Assembly: GCA_002726335.1 (NCBI GenBank)
Contig: PBSR01000005.1
Span: 3,321 to 10,611, forward strand
Direction of reading: 5' to 3'
Source: Gemmatimonadaceae bacterium
Lineage (GTDB): Bacteria; Latescibacterota; UBA2968; UBA8231
Length of the DNA: 7,291 bases
The notes beneath the pieces were generated by a model that was not told the origin of the DNA, searched no databases, and was given only the letters and a program-made list of their open reading frames with translations. Below, in pieces: positions 1 through 5,647 of this stretch. Each line of letters starts with the position of its first letter. The first letter of the stretch is position 1. The position numbers were made by a program, and so were the translations under genes.

Positions 1-717
1 GCGGGGATCGGCCGGGCGACGGCTACCCGGCTGGGCGGGCAGGGGGTGGTGGTGGCGCTCAACTACCCGGACGACATCGAACTGTGGAATGTGCAAGAAG
101 CGGTGGCGGAGATCGAAAGTGCGGGCGGGCGGGCCGTGGCGGTGCGGGCGGACGTGGGCGACGACGCCGCGGTGCGGGCGATGGTGGAGGAAACGGCGAC
201 GAAGCTCGGAAGAATCGACTACCTGGTGAACAACGCCGGGATGACCCATTTTGTCGACCACGCCGACCTGGAGGCCATGACCGGAGAGAAGTGGATGGAG
301 ATCTTCCAGGTGAATGTGGTGGGGGCGTTCCAGGTGACGCGGGCGGCGGCGCCACACCTGCGGGCGACGGGGGATGGGGCGGTGGTGAATGTGGCGTCGG
401 TATCGGGGTATACGGGCGGGGGGAGCTCGATCGCCTACGCGGCGTCGAAGGCGGCGCTGATCACGATGACGCGCTCGCTGTCCCGGGTGCTGGGACCGGA
501 GATCCGGGTCAACGCGGTGGCGCCGGGGTTCGTGGGGACCCGGTGGTGGATGGAATCCCGGTCCGACTCTGTGGAGCTAAGGCGCGGGGTGGAGGAGAGA
601 ACCCCGCTGGGATTCGCGGCCGGGCCGGAGGAGATGGCGGACTCGATTGTCCCGCTGCTGCTGCACAATCGCTTTGTTAGCGGGCAGACGCTGACGGTGG
701 ATGGCGGGTCCCGCTAA
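1..717 (+). CDS. SDR family NAD(P)-dependent oxidoreductase, 5' end outside window
   Basis: This is a classical short-chain dehydrogenase/reductase, resembling FabG-type and other 3-oxoacyl or sugar reductases, probably cytosolic and NAD(P)H-dependent. The frame is open from base 1, and the first codons read AGIGRATA, the second half of the TGxxxGxG cofactor loop. About 14-18 N-terminal residues therefore lie upstream, and the internal GTG at 46 is not the true start. Numbering visible codons, I see NNAG at 77-80, the helix-4 Asn near 105, catalytic Ser133, and YAASK with Tyr146 and Lys150. The Ser to Tyr spacing of 13 is typical. The PG motif (APGF) and the C-terminal SGQTLTVDGG signature follow. 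The 238 visible residues match the usual ~250. All tetrad residues are present, so it should be active. The substrate cannot be read from sequence. It ends 38 bases from the convergent OsmC gene. Confidence 0.93.
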   Translation, partial: AGIGRATATRLGGQGVVVALNYPDDIELWNVQEAVAEIESAGGRAVAVRADVGDDAAVRAMVEETATKLGRIDYLVNNAGMTHFVDHADLEAMTGEKWMEIFQVNVVGAFQVTRAAAPHLRATGDGAVVNVASVSGYTGGGSSIAYAASKAALITMTRSLSRVLGPEIRVNAVAPGFVGTRWWMESRSDSVELRRGVEERTPLGFAAGPEEMADSIVPLLLHNRFVSGQTLTVDGGSR

Positions 718-755
718 GGGACGGGCGCGGCCGGAACGATTCGCCGATCGCTCGC

Positions 756-1226
756 CTAGGCGTGCATCTCCAGGGCGGTGGTGATGTCGATACTGTTCTC
801 GATGGAGCGCGCCACCGGACAGTGGCCGGCGTGGAAACCCAGCACCCGCTCGACCGTCTCGCGATGCTCTTCGTCGGCCTCTAGCTGATAGGTAACGTGG
901 ATGCGCCGGATGATCAGGACGTTGCCGTCTTTTTCGATCTCGCCGACGGCGTCGGCGTTCAAGATGCCTTTGCCGGCTGGAATTCCGCGCGCCTCCAGCG
1001 CGCCCCCGAAGGTGCCGGTCAGTCAGCCGGCGGCGGCGGAGATTACGTAGTCGAGGGTGGTGGTGTGGGGCTCGCTGATCTCGGGATCGATGCCGTAGTG
1101 CTCGGCGACCTCGGTGTGGACGCCAAAGACGACCGGGTCGGGGTTGGCCGGCAGGTGGGCGTGGCGCAGGGGGCCTTTGATGCGTTCGATGCGGACGCGG
1201 GATCGATAGACGACGTCGTCGGACAT
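756..1226 (-). CDS. OsmC family protein, predicted selenoprotein (in-frame TGA at the catalytic Cys position)
   Basis: OsmC/Ohr-fold proteins reduce organic hydroperoxides with two cysteines, one in the long central helix and one in a later CPV motif. ATG at 1226-1224 follows an AAAGGT Shine-Dalgarno-like sequence. The frame gives 67 residues ending DYVISAAAG, then TGA (1025-1023), then LTGTFGG with the same frame open to TAG at 758-756. Read through, the protein has 156 residues, a normal family length. The TGA falls where relatives have the first Cys (the xxAGC-type helix motif). The second Cys is kept (HAGHCPVARS, Cys136). Both halves look conserved, and the downstream half has no plausible start or ribosome site of its own. 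I infer selenocysteine at residue 68. TGA ends other genes here, so a UGA=Trp code is unlikely. The alternative is a Cys-to-stop mutation or a sequencing error. SelA, SelB, SelD and tRNA-Sec are not in the window and would have to be encoded elsewhere. Confidence 0.82.
973..1018 (-). promoter_or_regulatory. candidate bacterial SECIS element of the OsmC selenoprotein gene
   Basis: Four bases after the TGA the minus-strand RNA can fold into one extended hairpin. The lower stem is CCGGC (1018-1014) with GCCGG (977-973). The middle stem is GGGG (1007-1004) with UUCC (982-979), including two G-U pairs. The upper stem is GCGCGC (1003-998) with GCGCGC (992-987). The apical loop is UGGAG (997-993). 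The loop begins 25 bases after the UGA and has G at its second position, both features of bacterial SECIS elements, which SelB binds within the coding region. A competing small hairpin (CC-UUCG-GG) is possible, and at this GC content stems arise easily by chance. Confidence 0.55.
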
Positions 1227-1315
1227 GTTCTCTACCTTTTTCGTTCGGCGCTACGGATGGGCTCCTCGGCGACAACCCCCGCCGAATACTAGCGGCCCGG
1301 TGGCGGCGGGTGCGA

Positions 1316-1345
1316 CTTCCACCGCGGCCGGGCAGGGTGGATAAT
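1316..1345 (+). promoter_or_regulatory. possible sigma70-type promoter for the IolG-like gene
   Basis: A GATAAT hexamer (1340-1345), one mismatch from TATAAT, stands out in GC-rich sequence just upstream of the gene. The matching -35 region is poor: CTTCCA at 1316-1321 with an 18-base spacer. Transcription would start near 1352, giving a leader of roughly 17-32 bases depending on the start codon. Only the -10 box is convincing. Confidence 0.4.
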
Positions 1346-1368
1346 GCCGGCGCTCCGGTCAACCAGAA

Positions 1369-2376
1369 ATGAGCCTGATGGTGATGAAGTTCGCTCTCTT
1401 TGGCGCCGGCCGTATCGGCGCACTGCACGCGGGGACGCTGGCGACGATGCCGGATGTGGAACTCAGGTATGTATCTGACCCGGTGGCGGAGACGGCCCGG
1501 GCGACGGCGGCGGCGGCCGGCGCGGAGGTGGTGGAGGTCGACCGGGCGCTGGCCGACCCACAAGTTCGCGCGGTGCTAATTGCCTCGTCGACCGATACCC
1601 ACGCGTACCTGATCGAGCGCGCCGCGCGGGCCGGGAAGGCGATCTTTTGCGAGAAGCCGATTCACTTGGACGTTGACCGGGTGCGCGGGTGCCTGACGGT
1701 GGTGGCCGAGATGGAGGTGGCGCTGGCGGTTGGGTTCAACCGGCGCTTCGACCCGCATTTCATGGAGTTCAAGGCGCGGCTGGATGCCGGGGCGATCGGT
1801 ACGGTGGAATTCGTCGGTATCACTAGCCGCGATCCCGGCCCACCGCCAGTGGCCTACATCCGGGTCTCGGGTGGGATCTTCCGCGACATGATGATCCACG
1901 ACTTCGACATGGCGCGGTGGCTACTGGGTGAGGAGCCGGTGGAAGTGATGGCGCAGGCTAGTTGCCTGGTGGATCCGGAAATCGGCGCCGCCGGCGATCT
2001 GGATTCGGCGGTGGTGTCGCTGCGGACGGCTTCGGGCCGGCTGTGCCAGATTCACAATTCGCGGCGGGCCGTCTACGGCTATGACCAGCGCCTGGAGGCC
2101 CACGGCTCGGAAGGGATGTTGCAGGCGGGCAATCCGCCCGACAGCATGGTCAGCCAGACGGACGCGGCGGGGACTCGCGATGACGCGATCGGATACTTCT
2201 TCCTTGAGCGCTACGCGGCCGCCTATCGGGCGGAATTGAACGCATTCGTAGAAGGGGTCCGGGCGGGCTCGCTGGCGGAGTCGCCTTCGGGTGACGACGG
2301 ACTGCGGGCGCTGCTGCTGGCCGACGCGGCGCTGGAGTCGGTGACGACAGGTCGGCGGGTGGCGGTCGTAGGCTAG
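1369..2376 (+). CDS. iolG: inositol 2-dehydrogenase-like Gfo/Idh/MocA oxidoreductase
   Basis: Members oxidise myo-inositol to scyllo-inosose with NAD+, the first step of inositol catabolism; related enzymes act on other polyols and sugars. The 335 residues start with a Rossmann fold (FALFGAGRIGALHAG, 8-22). CEKP follows with Lys96. The substrate-site segment GGIFRDMMIHDFDMARWLLG has Asp173 and His177, which match the Lys-Asp-His catalytic set of Bacillus IolG. The RRAVYGYDQR stretch and the FFLERYAAAYRAEL helix are also typical of IolG. Three in-frame ATGs (1369, 1378, 1384) are possible starts. MKFALFG at 1384 fits the family best, and none has a clear Shine-Dalgarno. No other iol genes are visible, so the exact substrate remains open. 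It is divergent from the OsmC gene. Its TAG overlaps the stop of the convergent receiver remnant. Confidence 0.85.
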   Translation: MSLMVMKFALFGAGRIGALHAGTLATMPDVELRYVSDPVAETARATAAAAGAEVVEVDRALADPQVRAVLIASSTDTHAYLIERAARAGKAIFCEKPIHLDVDRVRGCLTVVAEMEVALAVGFNRRFDPHFMEFKARLDAGAIGTVEFVGITSRDPGPPPVAYIRVSGGIFRDMMIHDFDMARWLLGEEPVEVMAQASCLVDPEIGAAGDLDSAVVSLRTASGRLCQIHNSRRAVYGYDQRLEAHGSEGMLQAGNPPDSMVSQTDAAGTRDDAIGYFFLERYAAAYRAELNAFVEGVRAGSLAESPSGDDGLRALLLADAALESVTTGRRVAVVG

Positions 2377-2531
2377 CGCCGGGCCGGGTCGAGCTCGGGG
2401 TTGGCGGTGATCGCGGCCAGCGCCGCGTCGCCGTTGGCGGCCTCCAACAGTTCGTGTCCGTTGCCTAACAGGACCGTGCGAACGATGTCGACGATGCCCG
2501 GATCGTCTTCGGCAATCAGGATGCTGGCCAT
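2373..2531 (-). pseudogene. truncated response-regulator receiver domain remnant (52 aa)
   Basis: ATG at 2531-2529 opens a 52-codon frame beginning MASILIAEDDPGIVDIVRTV. This is the first strand and helix of a CheY-like receiver, with its acidic pocket (Glu8, Asp9, Asp10). The second strand and helix follow (ELLEAANGDAALAAITANP). The frame then stops after PELDPARR, just before the phospho-accepting Asp strand (normally LVLLDxxMP). About 70 residues of the domain are therefore missing, including the Asp, Thr/Ser and Lys switch residues, and it cannot be a working receiver. The stop shares bases with the TAG of the convergent IolG-like gene, so the break lies at or near that gene's end. No Shine-Dalgarno is evident. 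It was found by reading the minus strand between annotated genes. Confidence 0.75.
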
Positions 2532-2613
2532 CAGGCGGCTACCGACATGAAGCCGTCCATCCGATGCGATCCTCCGTCGATTGGTTTCCCGCGATGGGGT
2601 CGAACCGGGGCCG

Positions 2614-2632
2614 CGCGATCAAAGCGATCGCG
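2614..2632 (-). terminator. perfect 7-bp hairpin downstream of the small-protein gene
   Basis: CGCGATC (2614-2620) and GATCGCG (2626-2632) are perfect inverted repeats around a 5-base loop. They start 14 bases past the stop of the minus-strand small-protein gene. No T-tract follows on the minus strand, so this is not a classical intrinsic terminator. It could mark the transcript's 3' end or be chance. The rest of 2532-2646 holds nothing I can identify. Confidence 0.35.
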
Positions 2633-2646
2633 GCGATCGGCGCCGG

Positions 2647-2850
2647 CTACTTTTTGCGGCGCAGCAGCGGCAGGCCGGTGCGATCATTTTCGATTATTTC
2701 ATGGCCGTCGGGTAAGGCTTCGATGGCGTCGGGCCCCGGCTGCGGGGAGAAGTAGTAGATGGTCTGCTTATAGCCCCCGTTTAGCTCCACCTCTTTGGAG
2801 TGAAGGAAGTACTCCCGACCCGTCTTCTGGCTCTTTCTCGAATATGCCAT
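2647..2850 (-). CDS. conserved-type small protein of unknown function (67 aa)
   Basis: The ATG at 2850-2848 has a good GGAAGG Shine-Dalgarno (spacing 3 bases), and TAG is at 2649-2647. The 67 residues are soluble, lack a signal peptide or membrane segment, and have a basic start (MAYSRKSQKTG). A central stretch with YFLHSKEVEL, GGYKQTIYYF and LPDGHEIIEN ends in TGLPLLRRKK. From memory, small bacterial proteins share this layout (a tyrosine-rich IYYF core, a PxGxExxEN turn, and a TGLPxLxxK tail). No function is known to me. The absence of Cys argues against a zinc ribbon. It stands alone on this strand, divergent from the GDPD gene. Confidence 0.72.
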   Translation of the reverse strand: MAYSRKSQKTGREYFLHSKEVELNGGYKQTIYYFSPQPGPDAIEALPDGHEIIENDRTGLPLLRRKK

Positions 2851-3149
2851 GTGCCTTCCACCCTTTGCTCAGACGCTCGCCTCCCCTCGGATCGTGCCCC
2901 ACCGGCGCGATTCGGTCGGGCCGATCCCCTCAGGGAACCATTTCCAGTATTGACCCAATCGCGGCGTCCCGCAAGCAACGGGAGGCCAGTCTTTGCGCGC
3001 GATGTGGCCGGAAGTAGCGATGAACTGAGTTGGCCGTTGGTGGTCATGGCGCGGTTTTGACCGCTGGTGATGGGGTTGAATATGATGCGTTTCGCCTACC
3101 ACTGCGTTGCGAATTGGCGGCCGCCCGGGGCAGGGCATAAGGATGTGAC
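2851..3149. other. divergent intergenic spacer, no confident gene
   Basis: These 299 bases separate the minus-strand small protein from the plus-strand GDPD gene and must hold both promoters. Frames are open on both strands, but none has a ribosome site plus recognisable motifs. The only clear signals are the TTGACC/TATGAT promoter at 3057-3086, the AAGGA at 3139-3143 serving GDPD, and the GGAAGG before the small protein. Confidence 0.5.
3057..3086 (+). promoter_or_regulatory. sigma70-type promoter upstream of the GDPD gene
   Basis: TTGACC (3057-3062) and TATGAT (3081-3086) are each one mismatch from consensus and lie 18 bases apart in an otherwise GC-rich region. The predicted transcript starts near 3093, leaving a leader of roughly 57 bases before the GDPD ATG. 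It probably drives GDPD together with the following DUF6454-like gene. Confidence 0.55.
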
Positions 3150-3920
3150 ATGGGTCTTTCGCAGAGGGAGAGACGGCCGCGGTTGGTGGCGCACCGGGGG
3201 GCTGGCGGGCAGGCGCCTGAGAACACGGCGGCGGCTATCCGGCGGGCGCTGGCACTGGGCATTGGCGTGATTGAAGTGGATGCCCGGGTGAGCCGCGATG
3301 GCGTGGTGATGCTCTTGCACGATGCAACGCTGGAGCGCACCACCGATGGGACCGGCCCGGTGGCGGCGCGGACGGCCGCGGAACTGGCTCGCCTGGACGC
3401 CGGCGGGTGGTATGCCGCGCGCTTCGCCGGCGGGCGGGTGCTGACGCTGCCGCAGGCGCTGGGCCTGATCGACGGCCGGGCGCGGGGGAATATAGATATA
3501 AAGACCGAAGCCGCGATCGCGCCGGTGCTGCGGTTGCTGGACGGCTCGGATTGGCGCGACAGGGTGTTGATTTCGGGTTGCGTAGCGGAATGGGCCAAAG
3601 AAGTGCGCCGGCTGGACCCGGCCATCGACCTGCTGCTGAATCACGGGGAGGTCCCGGCGGACGCGGGCGATGGCCGGGCCGGGTGGTGGGCGGGGTTCCT
3701 CGCGGCGGCGACTGAACTGGGCGCATTGGGGCTGAATGTGGACTACCGGTTGGTGACGGCGGAGTTCTGCGCGGTGGCGCAGCGGGCCGGCCTGCAGGTC
3801 TGGACTTACACGATTGACGACCCGGTGCGCTACCGGGCGGTGGCGGAGATCGGGGTGGACGACATCACGAGCAACTGGCTTGACCGGATGTTGGAGTTGC
3901 TGGACGGGGCGGACGATTGA
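3150..3920 (+). CDS. glycerophosphodiester phosphodiesterase (GDPD) family protein
   Basis: GDPD enzymes hydrolyse glycerophosphodiesters from phospholipid turnover to glycerol-3-phosphate and an alcohol, using a metal-dependent TIM barrel. The ATG is well set by AAGGA six bases upstream. The catalytic signature is complete: AHRG with His15 and Arg16, APENT with Glu24, IEVDARVSRDG with metal ligands Glu42 and Asp44, and LLHDATLERTTDGTG with His57. The third metal ligand sits in NIDIK (Asp116), where most relatives have NIEIK, a conservative Glu-to-Asp change. The C-terminal WTYTIDDP and GVDDITSNW segments match the barrel's end. The length of 256 residues is typical. No signal peptide is seen, so it should act in the cytosol on imported or internal substrates. 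It ends 29 bases before the preferred start of the next gene and is probably co-transcribed with it. Confidence 0.9.
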   Translation: MGLSQRERRPRLVAHRGAGGQAPENTAAAIRRALALGIGVIEVDARVSRDGVVMLLHDATLERTTDGTGPVAARTAAELARLDAGGWYAARFAGGRVLTLPQALGLIDGRARGNIDIKTEAAIAPVLRLLDGSDWRDRVLISGCVAEWAKEVRRLDPAIDLLLNHGEVPADAGDGRAGWWAGFLAAATELGALGLNVDYRLVTAEFCAVAQRAGLQVWTYTIDDPVRYRAVAEIGVDDITSNWLDRMLELLDGADD

Positions 3921-3949
3921 GACCGGCGGACCTGGACGAGGGCGACGAA

Positions 3950-4744
3950 ATGTTGGTGGCGCTGCGCCGGGCGCTGGTGACGCAGGACTCGTGGACGGCG
4001 GTCGGCGCGATCCCGCTCAACTTTCCGACCTATCACCCGCAGGGGATGGTGCGGATTGGGGAGTTCATCTTCCTGTCGTCGGTGCGGGTGCCGGGGAATC
4101 CCGGGGAGCGCGAGGGTGTTGGCTACCTATTCAAGATCGACCTGGCCGGCGAACTGGCGGACCGGACGGAACTGGGCGACGGTGTCCGCTACCACCCGGG
4201 CGGGATCGATTTCGACGGGCGCTCGATCTGGGTCCCGGTGGCGGAGTATTCGCCGGATAGCTCGTCGGAAATCGTGCGCGTCGATCCCGACTCGCTGGCG
4301 GTGGAGCCGGCGTTTTCGGTCGCGGATCACATCGGCGCGCTGGCGTTCGACCGGCGGGCCGGGGTCTTGCACGGATTCACCTGGGCGGCGCGCGGCAAGT
4401 ATGCCTGGACGCCGTCCGGTGACGTGCTGGCCGGGCCGGTGCGGCTGGATCGGTCGGACTCCGCTTTCGCGGCGGCCTATCAGGATTGCCAGTACGTGGG
4501 TTCCGGTCTGGCGCTCTGCGGCGGGACCACCCGGATCGACGGGGTCTACGCCGGCTCGCTGGACCTGGTGGATCTGGCGAACGACCGGGTCGAGCGACAG
4601 CTTGCGGTGGATCTGCGCCCGCCCGGTAGCGAGCGTCCGATGACGCACAATCCGCTGTTCGGCGAGCTTCGGAGCGGGGTGGTGCGCTTCTACTTCGCCC
4701 CTGAGGATGACCGCACGAAGGTCTACCGCTACGACTTCGGCTAG
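3950..4744 (+). CDS. DUF6454-like protein of unknown function
   Basis: I place the start at ATG 3950 because GAGGG lies seven bases upstream (3938-3942). A TTG at 3917 overlapping the GDPD stop is the alternative and adds 11 residues. The 264-residue product looks beta-rich. It has YHPQGMVRIGEFIFLSS, YHPGGIDFDGRSIWVPVAEY, a DHIGALAFDRR turn, HGFTWAARGKYAW and AYQDCQYVGSGLALC. From memory these match DUF6454, proteins of propeller-like appearance without assigned activity. The HPQG and HPGG motifs and the paired cysteines (DCQY, ALCGG) are the likely conserved core. Other family members often carry a secretion signal; none is present here. The coupling to GDPD may hint at a shared substrate, but that is inference. 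Confidence 0.72.
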   Translation: MLVALRRALVTQDSWTAVGAIPLNFPTYHPQGMVRIGEFIFLSSVRVPGNPGEREGVGYLFKIDLAGELADRTELGDGVRYHPGGIDFDGRSIWVPVAEYSPDSSSEIVRVDPDSLAVEPAFSVADHIGALAFDRRAGVLHGFTWAARGKYAWTPSGDVLAGPVRLDRSDSAFAAAYQDCQYVGSGLALCGGTTRIDGVYAGSLDLVDLANDRVERQLAVDLRPPGSERPMTHNPLFGELRSGVVRFYFAPEDDRTKVYRYDFG

Positions 4745-4795
4745 CGCTCGCGGTGGCTTTCTGGAGGTCGTCGTTACTCTGATGTCATAACATAA

Positions 4796-4823
4796 TTGCA
4801 TTTCGACGTTAGGTAGTCATAAG
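4796..4823 (+). promoter_or_regulatory. weak promoter candidate in an AT-rich patch
   Basis: Between about 4771 and 4825 the sequence becomes markedly AT-rich against its GC-rich surroundings. TTGCAT (4796-4801) is a fair -35. A CATAAG hexamer (4818-4823) 16 bases later is a poor -10. It may have driven the broken lipoprotein/LysM gene downstream. Other TA-rich hexamers nearby (CATAAT, 4791-4796) leave the exact site uncertain. Confidence 0.3.
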
Positions 4824-5540
4824 GTGTTCGACCCCGCCGGTGTACGGCCGCGGGCAAAAGACGGGAGCGGCGATTGCGGCGGCGAGACGCCTGTGGAGTT
4901 GGCTTTGTGGGCCGGTTGCGGGCGCGTGGGGGGGCTACTGGTCCTCGTGTTGGTGCTGGGTTTGTTGCTGGTGGGGTGTGATGCGAGTGGGGCGCGGGCG
5001 GCAGCGCTGGCCTGGTTGCCAACCGCGACGCCGACTGCGGAGCGAGGCTGCAAAACTCCGCCCGAAGACGGCTATTACGTGGATTAAGGGGGACGAAGCC
5101 TGTCGGAGATCGCGGCGGTGTACGGCTATGACTACCTGACCCTGGTAGCCTACAACGGGATTCCAGAGCCGCACTGGTTGGACCCGGGCGAGTGGGTGGT
5201 GGTGCGGGATCACTCGAAGACCGGCTGGTCGCTGCTGGAGGGGATTGGGTTCTTGGACACGGCGTGGCGGGTGCCGCCGGTGCACCACGAGGCCTACTGG
5301 GGCGAAGGCTACCCCGGGGGACTGACGGGATACGAGATCTACGTCGGCGCCCGAATCATGACGGTGGTGGACGCATTCGACGCGGTTATCTCGTGGCGCT
5401 CGTACGGGGATTCGGCGCCGCCGGGAGTGGCCCGCGAAAAGCTCCCGTTCGAGAGCGGCGAGCTGCTGTCGCCGGATGTTTGCGAGGCCTTCCTAGCCAG
5501 TTTCGAAGAACTTTGCCGCCTCGGTGGGATGGACCTCTAG
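4824..5540 (+). pseudogene. broken lipoprotein/LysM gene fused to the C-terminal half of an HD-GYP domain
   Basis: One reading frame spans the locus but is cut by TAA at 5085-5087. The N-terminal part, starting at GTG 4824 or better GTG 4893, has a hydrophobic run and a lipobox (LLLVGC), so it is a lipoprotein signal. After the stop comes SLSEIAAVYGYDYLTLVAYN, a clear LysM core (peptidoglycan binding), ending near DPGEWVVV. The frame then continues as HD-GYP sequence: KTGWSLLEGIGFL, HHEAYWGEGYPGGLTG, ARIMTVVDAFDAV, and a SPDVCEAFL end. The upstream HD dyad half is absent, and the Asp of the usual HHExxDG is Trp. A c-di-GMP hydrolase fragment behind an export signal makes no functional sense, so I call this a decayed fusion. 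Removing one T and two bases (GA) near 5083-5096 would restore V-D-K-G-D-S-L, the LysM consensus, so indels or sequencing errors may explain the stop. Confidence 0.7.
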
Positions 5541-5591
5541 AGAACCGGCCGGAAGTGGGGTGGGGGTGATGGTCTGAATAGCGCCGCGGGC

Positions 5592-5626
5592 TAGAATCCG
5601 CGTCACCGACCGTCGAGTGACGACGG
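5592..5626 (+). promoter_or_regulatory. possible helicase promoter (-10) and leader hairpin
   Basis: TAGAAT (5592-5597) is a good -10 box, but no clear -35 lies 16-18 bases upstream. A perfect 6-bp hairpin follows: CCGTCG (5610-5615) with CGACGG (5621-5626) around AGTGA. It would sit at the start of the leader of the helicase mRNA. It has no T-tract and is too short to name as a known riboswitch. Confidence 0.33.
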
Positions 5627-5647
5627 CGTACCTTCGGGATTTGCGGA

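Noticed and set aside
123..148. Second G-quadruplex motif in the SDR gene
   Set aside because: Three G-tracts are close, but the fourth is 12 bases away, beyond the usual loop limit.
756..962. Separate 68-residue minus-strand gene downstream of the OsmC N-terminal half
   Set aside because: It starts at an internal TTG without a ribosome site and continues the OsmC frame across the TGA. It is the C-terminal half of the same protein.
756..1226. UGA read as Trp (variant code) in the OsmC gene
   Set aside because: The GDPD, helicase and GH32 genes end at TGA in the right place, and the OsmC position calls for Cys, not Trp.
577..1563. Long minus-strand open frame of 328 codons
   Set aside because: It is very Arg-rich with no recognisable motif, and it overlaps the SDR, OsmC and IolG-like genes. 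It is a GC-rich shadow frame.
2598..2606. Minus-strand GGTTCGACC resembling a tRNA T-loop, with a CCA-like run nearby
   Set aside because: The T-stem pairs only two bases, no acceptor or anticodon arms form, and the spacing to CCA is wrong.
2869..3138. Minus-strand frame ending in QYWKWFPEGIGP-type sequence
   Set aside because: It looks slightly protein-like at its end, but it has no ribosome site, no family I recognise, and competes with open frames on the other strand and the GDPD promoter.
5192..5569. Plus-strand frame of 125 codons over the HD-GYP remnant
   Set aside because: It overlaps the HD-GYP frame out of phase and is Gly/Arg-rich without motifs.
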